Of a DNA stretch of 64,000 bases, positions 33,941-46,102 are shown one piece after another. The notes below the pieces were generated by a model. It had not been told where the DNA came from. It saw only the letters and a program-made list of their open reading frames with translations, and ran no database searches. This DNA comes from Neobacillus dielmonensis (GTDB lineage Bacteria; Bacillota; Bacilli; Bacillales; Cytobacillaceae). Both the position numbers and the translations under genes were made by a program. Numbering within the stretch: the first letter of the stretch is position 1; the number at the start of each line of letters is the position of its first letter. The stretch covers positions 186,001 through 250,000 of the forward strand of contig NZ_HG942066.1 in the NCBI RefSeq assembly GCF_000612665.1, written 5' to 3'.

Positions 33941-35518
33941 TTAACTATATTTTCCGTTTATAGTTTGGTGGATATTTTCTATTTTGATGTTCCGGACGTT
34001 GGAACCAACTTGAACTACAGCATCTGCATTCATAAAATCATGATAGACGTTAATAATTTGCACAGTATCAGCATGATTCTCCCCGCCAAACACCTTGATC
34101 CCGGCGGAAGCATTTTTAAAATTCCTAAATGCAAAATGATTTAAGATGACGTTTTCGGCACGATATTGGATAGCGGCAATGGGCTGGTCTGGAGTCTCCC
34201 ATCTAGGGTCGCCGTCGCCAATAAAGGTTACATGGTTAAGTACAACATTGTGATAGGCAGATACTACTAATCCACGCGGTGTAGACCCTTTATAGAGTTC
34301 CGTTGGAACGGGGGCGAAGCTTACAAGATTGATACCAAGGATGTTCCGTGCTGTTTTTGACATAGAATCGGTGATTTTATGATGTCCAATATGGCGGAAG
34401 TTGAAGGAACGGTTGTCATGGACAGAAATATGGCCAACAATTTGAATGCTCGATGCGGCTGACGAGTTTTGGTGGGCTTTTATTTCCACTCCGCCAAAGC
34501 AGCGAGCAGTGGAATTATTCACTAACAATATATTGCATGAGCCATCATCAACTTCAATTCCATTGGAATTGGAAAATCCCTTCTGATGGGCACGACCGCT
34601 CGGGTCGCACATGTGGCAGTTGGAAATCCAAACATACTCACTGTGGTGCGTAGTAATTCCGTCATCCCCAAAGCCATAGCCGGTCAACTTGTCGAGCCAA
34701 ATAAACTTGCTGCCGCCGCGGGCGCGCCAGCCGTCGCCGGCGTAATTGTAGAGTGTCGAAGAAATATCAAACCCGTGTAAACCGGCATTGATTGCTTCCA
34801 CCTCTTTTACCCAGCCAAAGGTAACATTGGCATAGGTTAAACAGCTGGAATGGTTCCCCCACGTGCTTGTTTTTTCGGTATTTCCAAGCCTTTCTGCATT
34901 CCAATCGAGACTTAAATCTTGAACGCAGATATGGTGGTTTCCCCGCCAATGATTGGCATTGGTAACCAGCCTGGTCCTTTTATGCGCATTTTCATGTAAT
35001 CTAATGATTGTTTGTCCTTTCCCAGCTCCAATCAGGCATGTCCATGACGGAAGCCGGATTTCTTTGGTGATAAATACTCCTTTAGGCACAATCACTCTTA
35101 CTCTCCCGCGCCCGATTGCCTTTTTAAAGGCTGCGGTGCAATCGTTTTTTCCATCTCCAATTGCACCGTAATCTAATAGATTTACTTCCCTTGTGATGGT
35201 GTTATGTAATAGACGGTATTCCTTATCCAAGTGTTCCTTCCATTCTGGGGAGACATTTCCTGTTTCGTCCACAGAAATCAGGGAAGGATCCTGTAACTCC
35301 GCCCGTTTTGCTAACAACAAGTGCAGCGCTTCTGTCCACTTTGGTTTTATGCTTGCTGAGGTCTTAATTGTGTCTGTCTTAGGTGGCAATGCCGAATATT
35401 GCTTGAAGAGTGCCACCGTTTCCTCCACGGCAGCTTTTAGGTCAAATTTCATGCCTGATAGCTGGTTCAGGAGCCCAGCATTCTGCTTTGGGTTATAGTT
35501 TTTATCGAAATCAAGCAT
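33941..35518 (-). CDS. Beta-helix protein with pectate-lyase-3 / tail-spike-like domain
   Basis: Protein of 525 residues without signal peptide or membrane segment. A helical N-terminal part (1-110) precedes EVNLLDYGAIGDGKNDCTAA, the entry of glycosyl-hydrolase-28-related and phage tail-spike beta-helices. Repeated strands fill the rest. Paired Asp residues appear in GFGDDGITTHH and IEVDDGSC, similar to polygalacturonase active sites. GGAG lies 8 bases before ATG 35518. There are no phage or sugar-metabolism genes around it. It could be a captured phage spike or an unusual polysaccharide enzyme. Confidence 0.7.
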   Translation of the reverse strand: MLDFDKNYNPKQNAGLLNQLSGMKFDLKAAVEETVALFKQYSALPPKTDTIKTSASIKPKWTEALHLLLAKRAELQDPSLISVDETGNVSPEWKEHLDKEYRLLHNTITREVNLLDYGAIGDGKNDCTAAFKKAIGRGRVRVIVPKGVFITKEIRLPSWTCLIGAGKGQTIIRLHENAHKRTRLVTNANHWRGNHHICVQDLSLDWNAERLGNTEKTSTWGNHSSCLTYANVTFGWVKEVEAINAGLHGFDISSTLYNYAGDGWRARGGSKFIWLDKLTGYGFGDDGITTHHSEYVWISNCHMCDPSGRAHQKGFSNSNGIEVDDGSCNILLVNNSTARCFGGVEIKAHQNSSAASSIQIVGHISVHDNRSFNFRHIGHHKITDSMSKTARNILGINLVSFAPVPTELYKGSTPRGLVVSAYHNVVLNHVTFIGDGDPRWETPDQPIAAIQYRAENVILNHFAFRNFKNASAGIKVFGGENHADTVQIINVYHDFMNADAVVQVGSNVRNIKIENIHQTINGKYS

Positions 35519-35576
35519 TATTTTCACTCCAACCGTTTTGATAAAAATATTATAGCCCAGAAATGTCCCTTAAATA

Positions 35577-35612
35577 AAAAAAGCCTCCATTGGATAAACG
35601 GGGCTTTGATTT
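35577..35612 (-). terminator. Intrinsic terminator of the beta-helix gene
   Basis: AAAGCC-C / G-GGCTTT stem; on the minus strand a T-run follows. Confidence 0.7.
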
Positions 35613-35620
35613 ATGTTGAA

Positions 35621-36346
35621 TTATATGACAAAACCGACAATCAGCAATGCAACAGGGAGGAGACTGACCAATAGGATCCTGGAAAAATTGACGTGTCCAT
35701 ATAAAACCACTGTTCCGAATTGTTTATCCCATTGTGAAGCTCCATGCTTTTTCAAATCAAAGTAAGAAAAAAGTGAACAAATTACATTAAGTATCGGGAC
35801 ACCAAGTCCAAGTCCAGCCGTATTAACATATAGGCTTCTTTTGAGAGCGGTAAAAAAATTAATGGGCCGTCCATCAACGGTTTTTACCTTTGTATGCAGT
35901 AGGGTTTTACCTAATGTATTCCCAAAAATAGAGAGGATGAATGCCTCTGCTATAATATAAAGAATGAGGATTGCCATAATCATAAAAAGATGAGAAGATT
36001 CGAAGATTAATTTCGGGGAGATGATAGCAGTAAGTGCAATAAAGATTAAAGAAAAAACGGAAAGATCGAAAAGCCTGGCGAGAAATCTGACAAACGGCCT
36101 TCCGTTTAGCTCTGCCTTCAACGATTTTTGCAAGTCCTGCCCGTCTGTGATTCCTGAAAATTTGAGACCTTCAAAAGGTTTTACTAGTCTTGCCATCTGC
36201 CAGCTGTCCATGTCTTTGGTCCAAACCATTGAATTCCCAGTTAGGACCCCTTGTTCCAACAATTTTTCTAACTCAAATGTGCCGACAGGTCCTTGCTGCT
36301 CATGGTCTTTCATGTAAAACCATACCTGTTCTCCAAAAACTTCCAT
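35621..36346 (-). CDS. GYF_2 plus RDD membrane protein
   Basis: Protein of 241 residues with two domains. Residues 5-60 form a GYF_2-type domain (WFYMKDHEQQGPVGTFELEK, then MVWTKDMDSWQMA). From about residue 82 there is an RDD domain with the RFLARLFDLSVFS motif, three or four membrane segments and GNTLGKTLLHTKVKT. RDD proteins are thought to be transporters or scaffolds. Ribosome site GGAGG with 9-base spacing. Terminator not evident. Confidence 0.85.
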   Translation of the reverse strand: MEVFGEQVWFYMKDHEQQGPVGTFELEKLLEQGVLTGNSMVWTKDMDSWQMARLVKPFEGLKFSGITDGQDLQKSLKAELNGRPFVRFLARLFDLSVFSLIFIALTAIISPKLIFESSHLFMIMAILILYIIAEAFILSIFGNTLGKTLLHTKVKTVDGRPINFFTALKRSLYVNTAGLGLGVPILNVICSLFSYFDLKKHGASQWDKQFGTVVLYGHVNFSRILLVSLLPVALLIVGFVI

Positions 36347-36446
36347 TATAAAACGCCTCCTAACATACTAATTATACTCCTATAAATAAAAAGAGGATAA
36401 TTTTTAAATTTATAAAAATACTACCAAATGTTCGGAGGTGGAACAG

Positions 36447-36761
36447 ATGGATCAACAAAATTTTGAACAAGTTTATCAACAATATAAGCAGCAAGGGGAG
36501 CAGCAGGCACGAATAGAGGCTGGTAATGGCAGCCAGGGTGGCAAAGAAGAAGTTGTTGCAGTAAGAAAAAATGAAGATGGGGACATTATTGCGTTTAAGA
36601 CCAATACGGGGCGTGAGCTCGATTATCTGACAGCTCTGGATGAGGCAAAAGCCGGTATGATTGCCCATATCGATGTGTTCCATAAATATGGCAGAGATAT
36701 TATACGCAGTGAGCCTGATGGTGTGAAGGAGAACAATTTAGATCAACTGCCTGAATTTTAA
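36447..36761 (+). CDS. DUF3892-like protein
   Basis: Protein of 104 residues. A Gln-rich N-terminal third (FEQVYQQYKQQGEQQ) leads to a compact C-terminal domain with EEVVAVRKNEDGDIIAFKTN and YLTALDEAKAGMI, typical of the DUF3892 group. Function unknown. GGAGG at 36434-36438 fits ATG 36447; GTG 36438 overlaps it. The GNAT gene follows 23 bases later, so they are probably co-transcribed. Confidence 0.78.
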   Translation: MDQQNFEQVYQQYKQQGEQQARIEAGNGSQGGKEEVVAVRKNEDGDIIAFKTNTGRELDYLTALDEAKAGMIAHIDVFHKYGRDIIRSEPDGVKENNLDQLPEF

Positions 36762-36784
36762 TTCCTGAAAAGGAGCCGTACTCT

Positions 36785-37363
36785 ATGCATTGGTATGAAA
36801 AACTGAACCAATACTTTCCCATAGAAGAAATGAAATCAAGAGAACATATGGAAACGCTTCTTAAAGAGCGATCGGATATCTATCATAAAGATGAGGGGCC
36901 GCATCATGTTTTAATGTATGTGGAAGGAGAGCATTTCATTTTTATTGATTACTTATTTGTCTCGAAGGAATCCCGTGGGCAGGGGCTGGGACATCAATTG
37001 CTCAAAAAATTGAAACGAAAAGGTAAACCAATAATTTTGGAAGTGGAGCCCGTCAATTATGAAGACAGCGATACTGAAAAGAGATTGCGCTTTTATAAAC
37101 GGGAAGGCTTTGAACATGCACAATCGATTGGGTATGAGCGACGGTCGTTAGCAACCAATGAGATTAACAAAATGGAAATACTCTATTGGGCGCCAAATGA
37201 TGAATCAGAAGAAATGATTTTTGAAGCAATGAAAAAGACCTATGAAGGAATTCATACCTATAAAGATAAACACTTTTATGGTGAGTCCTACCAGCCGACT
37301 GAAGAGGTACTTACGTTTAATAAAGAAGCAGTAACCAAAAATATTTTCGAAGAAATGGAATGA
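36785..37363 (+). CDS. GNAT-family N-acetyltransferase
   Basis: Protein of 192 residues. The acetyl-CoA-binding loop is SRGQGLGHQLL at about 62-72, preceded by the strand FIFIDYLFV and followed by PIILEVEPVN and RLRFYKREGFEH. The C-terminal 60 residues are an extension. The acyl acceptor is unknown. AAGGAG precedes the ATG. Shares the bidirectional terminator with leuD. Confidence 0.88.
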   Translation: MHWYEKLNQYFPIEEMKSREHMETLLKERSDIYHKDEGPHHVLMYVEGEHFIFIDYLFVSKESRGQGLGHQLLKKLKRKGKPIILEVEPVNYEDSDTEKRLRFYKREGFEHAQSIGYERRSLATNEINKMEILYWAPNDESEEMIFEAMKKTYEGIHTYKDKHFYGESYQPTEEVLTFNKEAVTKNIFEEME

Positions 37364-37395
37364 AAACAAGCTTGGGAGTCCCCAAGCTTGTTTTA
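37362..37395. terminator. Bidirectional terminator, end of the ilv-leu operon
   Basis: Perfect AAAACAAGCTTGGG / CCCAAGCTTGTTTT stem with a 4-base loop between the GNAT gene and leuD. Confidence 0.92.
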
Positions 37396-37977
37396 TTAAC
37401 GGGCAAGTTCATATTGCTTGATTTTATCCTCATACGTTAAGGTAACCCCAATCTCGTCCCAGCCATTCAACAGCATTTCTTTTGGATAAGGAGTGATATC
37501 GAATGTGAATTGGAATCCTTCACTGTCTGAAACCATTTGTTCCTCCAGGTTGACAGTTAATGAGTATCCCTCTGTATCAGCCTTTTTGATAATGGTTTGA
37601 ACTTGTTCTTCTGTGGCCTGGATGGCGAGAATGCCATTTTTCACACAGTTGTTTTTAAAAATATCGGCATAACTTGGAGCAATGATGACTTTAAAGCCAA
37701 AATCCTGGATGGCCCAAGGGGCATGCTCCCGAGAGGAGCCGCAGCCGAAGTTTTCGCCGGCAACTAAAATCGAAGCACCCTTATATTTTGGGGCGTTCAG
37801 AGGGAAATCCGGACTCGGATTTCCTTCATCATCAAAACGCCAGTTGTAAAACAGGAATTGTCCAAAACCGCTTCGCTCAATTCGTTTTAAAAATTGTTTA
37901 GGAATAATCTGGTCTGTATCAATGTTTGTCCGGTTTAATGGACAAACCAGGCCTTGATGTATACGTAACGCTTCCAT
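37396..37977 (-). CDS. leuD: 3-isopropylmalate dehydratase small subunit
   Basis: Small subunit (193 residues) of the isomerase that turns 2- into 3-isopropylmalate in leucine synthesis. NIDTDQIIPKQFLK and the swivel-domain loop GENFGCGSSREHAPWA are diagnostic. Last gene of the operon, 2 bases after the leuC stop. Confidence 0.96.
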   Translation of the reverse strand: MEALRIHQGLVCPLNRTNIDTDQIIPKQFLKRIERSGFGQFLFYNWRFDDEGNPSPDFPLNAPKYKGASILVAGENFGCGSSREHAPWAIQDFGFKVIIAPSYADIFKNNCVKNGILAIQATEEQVQTIIKKADTEGYSLTVNLEEQMVSDSEGFQFTFDITPYPKEMLLNGWDEIGVTLTYEDKIKQYELAR

Positions 37978-37979
37978 GG

Positions 37980-39398
37980 TTAGATAACCTCCTGTGCAGT
38001 AAACTCGCGAACATCAACGAAATGGCCGGCAATTGCGGCAGCAGCAGCCATTTCCGGACTGACAAGATGAGTGCGTGCCCCTTTGCCTTGGCGTCCTTCG
38101 AAGTTCCGGTTGGATGTTGAAGCACAGCGTTCGCCAGAAGGGATGATATCATCGTTCATGCCAAGACACATGCTGCATCCGGAGTCGCGCCATTCAAAAC
38201 CAGCTTCTTTAAATACTTGGTCCAATCCTTCTTCTTCCGCAGCTAGCTTTACACTGAAAGACCCTGGAACTACAATCGCTTTAACGGAAGGGTTCACTTG
38301 TTTGCCTTGAATCACTGCTGCAGCTTTACGCAGGTCACTTAAACGTGAATTTGTGCAAGATCCGATGAAAACATGGTCAATTTTCACACTTGAGATCGGC
38401 TGGCCAGCTTCTAGACCCATATACTCGAGTGCCCGTTTGATTTCATCCTGTTCGCTCGCTTTCTCTGCTTGTTCTGGACTTGGTACGTTAGCTGTAACCG
38501 GAATACACATACCTGGGTTAGTGCCCCAAGTGACTTGCGGCTCTACCTCAGCAGCGTCAATTTCCACGACATCATCGTAGGATGCACCCTCGTCAGTTGC
38601 TAATGCCAGCCAGCTTTCTGCAGCTTGTTCAAAAGCTTCTCCTTGAGGCACGTAGCGTCGTCCGCGTAAGTAGTCAATCGTTGTTTGATCAGGAGAGATT
38701 AGACCTGCTCTCGCACCGCCTTCGATAGACATGTTGCAGACGGTCATGCGCTCTTCCATAGACATTTCACGGATGGCTTCGCCGGTATATTCAATGACAT
38801 ACCCTGTTCCGAATTTCACACCGAATTTACCGATGACGGCTAGAATTAAGTCTTTTGCGGTTACGCCTGTCCCAAGCCGGCCATTCACTTTCACATTTAA
38901 GGTTTTTGGAGGTGCTTGCCAGAGTGTCTGTGTTGCCAATACATGCTCGACTTCACTGGTGCCGATACCAAAAGCTAGAGCTCCAAATGCCCCGTGAGTG
39001 GAAGTATGGCTGTCACCGCAGACAATCGTTTTGCCTGGCTGAGTGAGACCTAGTTCAGGTCCGATAACATGGACGATTCCGTTATCAGGATGATGTATGT
39101 CTGCTAATGTAATACCGAATTCGTCACAGTTTTGCGCAAGTGTGTCGATTTGGTTTTTGGAAATAGGGTCATTGATTACTTGGCGTTGGCGGGTAGGCAC
39201 ATTATGATCCATCGTGGCAAATGTTAAGTCCGGACGACGGACTTTACGGCCGTTCATGCGTAAACCCTCAAAAGCCTGGGGGGAAGTAACTTCATGAACA
39301 AGATGGAGGTCAATGTAAAGCAGATCCGGTTTTCCGTTTTCTTGATGGACTACATGCTGTTCCCAAACTTTTTGAACAATATTTTTTGGTGTTTGCAT
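37980..39398 (-). CDS. leuC: 3-isopropylmalate dehydratase large subunit
   Basis: Aconitase-fold subunit of 472 residues carrying the [4Fe-4S] cluster. Ligand cysteines lie in GSCTNSR and in [22 protein letters not shown] is the substrate loop. AGGAAGGAA fits ATG 39398; an in-frame start at 39413 would sit on the ribosome site. Unusually, 279 bases separate it from leuB, and that gap holds a 21-bp repeat array and a stem-loop. Confidence 0.96.
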   Translation of the reverse strand: MQTPKNIVQKVWEQHVVHQENGKPDLLYIDLHLVHEVTSPQAFEGLRMNGRKVRRPDLTFATMDHNVPTRQRQVINDPISKNQIDTLAQNCDEFGITLADIHHPDNGIVHVIGPELGLTQPGKTIVCGDSHTSTHGAFGALAFGIGTSEVEHVLATQTLWQAPPKTLNVKVNGRLGTGVTAKDLILAVIGKFGVKFGTGYVIEYTGEAIREMSMEERMTVCNMSIEGGARAGLISPDQTTIDYLRGRRYVPQGEAFEQAAESWLALATDEGASYDDVVEIDAAEVEPQVTWGTNPGMCIPVTANVPSPEQAEKASEQDEIKRALEYMGLEAGQPISSVKIDHVFIGSCTNSRLSDLRKAAAVIQGKQVNPSVKAIVVPGSFSVKLAAEEEGLDQVFKEAGFEWRDSGCSMCLGMNDDIIPSGERCASTSNRNFEGRQGKGARTHLVSPEMAAAAAIAGHFVDVREFTAQEVI

Positions 39399-39515
39399 AG
39401 ATTCCTTCCTCACATTTCTAGATTTTCTGGAAAAAAGCCAGTATTGCTAGGTTCTCGAAATAGCAGTTTGGCTGTATTATTAGGCCTTCTTGAATTTAAA
39501 CTGCCGGGAACATGG

Positions 39516-39620
39516 TTTATTTGCTAATTTAGTAGTTTTATTTGCGAATTTCTAGGTTCTATTTGCGAATTTCAACATTTTATTTGCGAATTCCCGGTTT
39601 TTATTTGCGAATCACAGAGT
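39516..39620. repeat. 21-bp tandem array B inside the ilv-leu operon (core TTTATTTGCGAATT)
   Basis: Five units of exactly 21 bp beginning at 39516. Each has the 14-base core TTTATTTGCGAATT (the first has GCTAATT, the third TCTATTT, the last GCGAATCA) and seven unrelated bases. The operon mRNA would carry AATTCGCAAATAAA five times between leuB and leuC. No gene fits here. Confidence 0.85.
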
Positions 39621-39633
39621 TTAATAATGGAAA

Positions 39634-39666
39634 GGGTAAACCGGGATTACTTCACCCAGTTTACCC
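39634..39666. other. Stem-loop in the leuB-leuC gap
   Basis: GGGTAAAC at 39634-39641 pairs with GTTTACCC at 39659-39666 around a 17-base loop. It lies just after the leuB stop, with no T-run, so it is more likely an mRNA-stability or processing structure than a terminator. Confidence 0.55.
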
Positions 39667-39677
39667 AGATTCATTTT

Positions 39678-40784
39678 TTAATAGTAACAGCTCGCAATGC
39701 ATTTAGATGTGTTGAGTGTACGGATATAATCGACAATCAGATTTGTCATTTCGGTTGTGTTGACTTTCCGTCCATCTTTTACCTGTAGGTCGGCAGTATG
39801 GAAACCGGCATCAAGAATCGACTGAACAGCATCCTCAATTAATTTGGCTTCAGTTTCTAGGCCGAATGAATAACGCAGCATCAGAGCAGCTGACAGGATC
39901 ATTGCTGTCGGATTAGCGATTCCCTTGCCTGCAATATCCGGTGCAGAACCATGAACCGGTTCATAGAGCCCCACGCCGCTTTCATTTAAGCTGGCAGAAG
40001 GGAGCATACCAAGTGATCCGGTCAATACGGAGGCCTCATCACTTAAAATGTCGCCAAACATATTCTCTGTCACAATGACGTCGAAATGGGTTGGATTGGT
40101 GATCAACTTCATTGCTGCAGCATCTACTAAGACATGTTCCACTGTAACATCGGGATACTGGGCTTTCTTCTCTTCCACAATTTCGCGCCATAGTTTGCTA
40201 GATTCAAGGACATTTGCTTTATCTACTGAAGCAAGGCGTCCGCTTCTTCCCTGGGCAGCTTGGAAAGCTTTATCTATGATTCGTTCAATTTCTTTACGGG
40301 TATAGGAAAGGGTATCAACCACAGATTGGCCGTTATCCCGCCGTTCACTTGGCGTCCCAAAGTAAAGTCCGCCCGTTAGCTCACGAACAATAAGGAGATC
40401 GCTTCCAGCAACTACTTCTTCTTTTAATGGCGAGGCATGGAGCAGATTTTTAAATCCTTTGATTGGGCGCAAATTGGCATATAAATCAAGGGCTTTTCTG
40501 ATTCCCAGCAGACCCCGTTCAGGTCGTAGATGGGAGGGGTTGTTATCCCATTTTGGGCCGCCAACTGCTCCAAGCAGAACGGCATCTGCCTGTTTACAAG
40601 CGTCGACTGTGGTTTCGGGAAGCGGAGTGCCATAAAGGTCGATGGCCGCTCCTCCGATTTCATGGGTTTCAAAGCTAAAAGTATGATTATATTCTTCCGC
40701 AATGGCTGTTAACACGTCACGAGCCGCATTCATAACTTCCTTGCCAATACCATCACCGGGAAGTAAAACAATTTGTTTTTTCAC
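39678..40784 (-). CDS. leuB: 3-isopropylmalate dehydrogenase
   Basis: NAD-dependent oxidative decarboxylase of 368 residues, third step of leucine synthesis. VLLPGDGIGKEVM at the N terminus, GAVGGPKWD, LRPERGLLGIRK and the metal-binding stretch NMFGDILSDEAS are present, followed by EPVHGSAPDIAGKGIANP. The C-terminal tail ends CIASCYY. The 66-base gap from leuA contains a GC-rich stem-loop. Confidence 0.96.
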   Translation of the reverse strand: MKKQIVLLPGDGIGKEVMNAARDVLTAIAEEYNHTFSFETHEIGGAAIDLYGTPLPETTVDACKQADAVLLGAVGGPKWDNNPSHLRPERGLLGIRKALDLYANLRPIKGFKNLLHASPLKEEVVAGSDLLIVRELTGGLYFGTPSERRDNGQSVVDTLSYTRKEIERIIDKAFQAAQGRSGRLASVDKANVLESSKLWREIVEEKKAQYPDVTVEHVLVDAAAMKLITNPTHFDVIVTENMFGDILSDEASVLTGSLGMLPSASLNESGVGLYEPVHGSAPDIAGKGIANPTAMILSAALMLRYSFGLETEAKLIEDAVQSILDAGFHTADLQVKDGRKVNTTEMTNLIVDYIRTLNTSKCIASCYY

Positions 40785-40824
40785 TAGAAGCAGCCTCCTT
40801 ATATTTTAATTTTTTTGGAAAAGG

Positions 40825-40850
40825 GAGGGGGGCAGGACTGCTGCCCTCCT

Positions 40851-40853
<3 letters not shown>
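40825..40853 (-). other. Intercistronic stem-loop between leuA and leuB
   Basis: On the minus strand GGAGGGCAG pairs with CTGCCCCCCTCC across a short loop, overlapping the leuA stop and followed by CTTTTCC. It could be an attenuating or processing structure within the operon. Confidence 0.5.
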
Positions 40854-43419
<2,566 letters not shown>

Positions 43420-43440
43420 TCATCCTTTCAGGTCTATTAG

Positions 43441-43962
43441 TTATTTTAGTAGTGTGTAAGATGGTATATCGTTTACTTGCGGCTGATGCCCGCGTTGGAA
43501 GGCGGTCAGCCCGGTTCTGGCAATTTCTTTGATTCCATAAGGCCGGAGCAATTCGATTAGAGCGTCAATCTTATCTGGCCGGCCCGTAATTTGGACTGCA
43601 AGGCTATCTTTGCTGACATCGATAATCAATGCCCGGAATGGGTCAATGATGCCATTAATTTCACTGCGAAGCTGGGCACTTGAGGAGACCTTAATTAATG
43701 CCAGCTCCCGAACGACAATCGCCTTATCGGTAATATCGGAAACTTTTAAAACATCAATTTGCTTGTTTAATTGCTTTGTAACCTGTTCGAGGCGCTGTTC
43801 GTCTTCCACTTCAACAACAAGTGTCATTTTGGAGACACCTTCTGTTTCAGTTGGACCAACAGAAATGCTGGCGATATTGAATTGCCTTCTTTGGAGCAGC
43901 CCGGTCACACGATTGAGGACGCCGCTGCGGTCGCGGACTGTCAGCGTTATGATTCGTTTCAT
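43441..43962 (-). CDS. ilvH: Acetolactate synthase regulatory subunit
   Basis: Small ACT-domain subunit of 173 residues. [19 protein letters not shown] and [16 protein letters not shown] form the N-terminal ACT domain that binds valine. The C-terminal half has [14 protein letters not shown]. Its ATG overlaps the ilvB stop (ATGA), so synthesis of the two subunits is coupled. Confidence 0.96.
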   Translation of the reverse strand: MKRIITLTVRDRSGVLNRVTGLLQRRQFNIASISVGPTETEGVSKMTLVVEVEDEQRLEQVTKQLNKQIDVLKVSDITDKAIVVRELALIKVSSSAQLRSEINGIIDPFRALIIDVSKDSLAVQITGRPDKIDALIELLRPYGIKEIARTGLTAFQRGHQPQVNDIPSYTLLK

Positions 43963-45689
43963 ATTGGTTTCACTCCAATCAATTCATGAAGACCTTTGCC
44001 AGGGGCCATCATTGGAAACACTTTTTCCTGCTGCATGACACGGCAATCGACTAGCAACGGCCCATCATAAGCAATAAGTTCAGGAAGGGAGGCAATTAGG
44101 TCTTCCTGGGTATCAATTCTTTGCCCGCGGATGCCATAACTTTCAGCGAGCTTGACGAAATTTGGCTGGCTGCCAAGAATGGATTCAGAAATCCGATTTC
44201 CATGTAATAGCTCCTGCCATTGGCGAACCATTCCAAGTGCTCCGTTATTGACGATGAAGATTTTTACTGGCAAGTTCTGTTCATAAATGACTGAAAGTTC
44301 TTGTAAAGTCATTTGAAAACCTGCATCACCGACAATCGCGACAACTGTACTTTCAGGTGAGGCAACCTGTGCTCCAATAGCAGCCGGAAAGCCAAATCCC
44401 ATTGTTCCTAAACCACCGGAAGTAATCCAACGATGCGGTCTGTTAAAGGTGTAGTATTGTGCGGCCCACATTTGGTGCTGCCCGACGTCTGTCGCTACAA
44501 TGGCTTCACCTTTAGTTGCTTTATGAATTGCCTCAATGAGCCATTGTGGGCTCATGCCGGAAGGGTCCAGTTTATACCAAAGCGGATATTCCTGTTTGTA
44601 ATTTGTCAGTTTTTCAAGCCATGATCCGTGTTCGGGAGATGCATTGGTTTGTGATAACAGCTCCTTTAATGCTTCCTTTGCATCCGCAACAATTGGGATT
44701 TGCGTTGGAACGTTTTTGCCAATTTCTGCAGGGTCGATATCAATGTGGGCGACTTTAGCATTTGGAGCAAAGTGTTTGAGATTGCCTGTTAAGCGGTCAT
44801 CAAAACGAGCGCCAAAGTTAATGAGCAAATCACATTCATAAAGAGCCATATTGGCAGCATAAGTTCCATGCATCCCGCCCATTCCCAAAGAGAGAGGGCT
44901 GTCAGCCGGAAATGTTCCTAGCCCAAGCAGGGTATTTACCACCGGAAGTTGATGCTTTTCGGCAAAAGCCGTTAATTCGTCTGAAGCATGGGCATGGAGA
45001 ACACCTGCACCTGACAAAATGACAGGTCTGCTTGCTTTTTCCAGTGTGTCTGCCAATTTTCTGATTTGTAAAGGGTTAGGCTTCAGCGTAGGCTGGTACC
45101 CCGGCAAATCAATACATGCATCCTCAGGTACATCACTATCTAAAATGCTTGCTGAGATATCCTTAGGAACATCTACTAGAACAGGACCTGGTCTTCCGGT
45201 AGAAGCAATATGAAAAGCTTCCTTCACAATTCTTGGCAGGTCGGTTATATCTTGAACCTGATAATTGTGTTTTGTAATTGGCGTCGTGATCGCCATAACA
45301 TCTGCCTCTTGGAAAGCATCTGTTCCAATAACGGAACGGGCCACCTGACCAGTGAAAATAACTAGAGGCAGGGAATCCATCATTGCGTCTGTAATTCCAG
45401 TCACCAGGTTGGTTGCTCCCGGACCAGAAGTTGCTATCACGACTCCAGGCTTTCCGGTAATTCGGGCGTAACCTTCTGCAGCATGAATCATACCTTGCTC
45501 ATGACGGAAGAGGATATGATTAATTCTGCCTTTTGCCCGATAAATGCCATCATAAATAGGTAAGACAGCACCTCCAGGATACCCAAAAATGGTATCAACA
45601 CCTTCTTTTATCAAAAGATTGATAAGAAGGTCTGCACCGATTTTTGGCTCTGTACTGGGTTGGAATTCCAGCTTTGCTTCTACTTTCAC
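43959..45689 (-). CDS. ilvB: Acetolactate synthase catalytic subunit
   Basis: Thiamine-diphosphate and FAD enzyme of 576 residues making acetolactate or acetohydroxybutyrate. [28 protein letters not shown] with the catalytic Glu, and the ThDP motif [12 protein letters not shown] ending in VNNGALGM are present. GTG start with AAGGAGG 9 bases upstream. It is preceded by a T-box leader, so its transcription is controlled separately from ilvE-ilvD. Confidence 0.96.
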   Translation of the reverse strand: MKVEAKLEFQPSTEPKIGADLLINLLIKEGVDTIFGYPGGAVLPIYDGIYRAKGRINHILFRHEQGMIHAAEGYARITGKPGVVIATSGPGATNLVTGITDAMMDSLPLVIFTGQVARSVIGTDAFQEADVMAITTPITKHNYQVQDITDLPRIVKEAFHIASTGRPGPVLVDVPKDISASILDSDVPEDACIDLPGYQPTLKPNPLQIRKLADTLEKASRPVILSGAGVLHAHASDELTAFAEKHQLPVVNTLLGLGTFPADSPLSLGMGGMHGTYAANMALYECDLLINFGARFDDRLTGNLKHFAPNAKVAHIDIDPAEIGKNVPTQIPIVADAKEALKELLSQTNASPEHGSWLEKLTNYKQEYPLWYKLDPSGMSPQWLIEAIHKATKGEAIVATDVGQHQMWAAQYYTFNRPHRWITSGGLGTMGFGFPAAIGAQVASPESTVVAIVGDAGFQMTLQELSVIYEQNLPVKIFIVNNGALGMVRQWQELLHGNRISESILGSQPNFVKLAESYGIRGQRIDTQEDLIASLPELIAYDGPLLVDCRVMQQEKVFPMMAPGKGLHELIGVKPI

Positions 45690-45774
45690 GTCGTATTCCC
45701 TCCTTAGGGTATTTGAAAGTTCTGAAAAATAAAGATAAGGGTAAGCCTATCTAAGAAATCCTTAATGCACACAT

Positions 45775-46092
45775 TAAAAAAGACCTATCCTCTCCAAATA
45801 AACTGCCATTACAAGACAAAAGCAGAATAGTCGGGGAGAAAAGGTCTTTTCTCGGTACCACCCGGATTTACAGCACTCTTACGAATACTGCCTCATGAAG
45901 CGACAAATAATGAACAACGCTTCTTTTTGTAACAGGTGTTCAATCTATAAACACCCGGTTAAGCCTACTAAGTTTACCACTGTTCAGAATAACACTCAGG
46001 GATGATGTCAGAATAGATTGTATTACTGGGCTCACAGCAACCCCAGCTCTCTGAAAATACAATTTCCTATTCCTTTATTCCCGTCATCGATT
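45775..46092 (-). promoter_or_regulatory. T-box leader before ilvB
   Basis: The minus strand has all T-box landmarks. Stem I starts GATGACGGGA, with GAATAG/CTATTC above the specifier loop, an AGAGAG element and a GTTGCTGTGAG apical part. The T-box sequence GGGTGGTACC is at 45854-45863. The terminator pairs AGACC-TCTCC with GGGGAGA-GGTCT and ends in T6 (45775-45847). In the specifier loop the triplet followed by A-TCCC is ATC, the same position as CUC-A-CCC in the B. subtilis ilv-leu leader, so it seems to read tRNA-Ile. Confidence 0.88.
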
Positions 46093-46102
46093 TTGTTTAT
46101 AA

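Noticed and set aside
36372-36683. 103-residue minus-strand frame opposite the DUF3892 gene
   Set aside because: Shadow of the real gene; Ile/Leu-rich because it is antisense to Gln/Lys-rich coding sequence.
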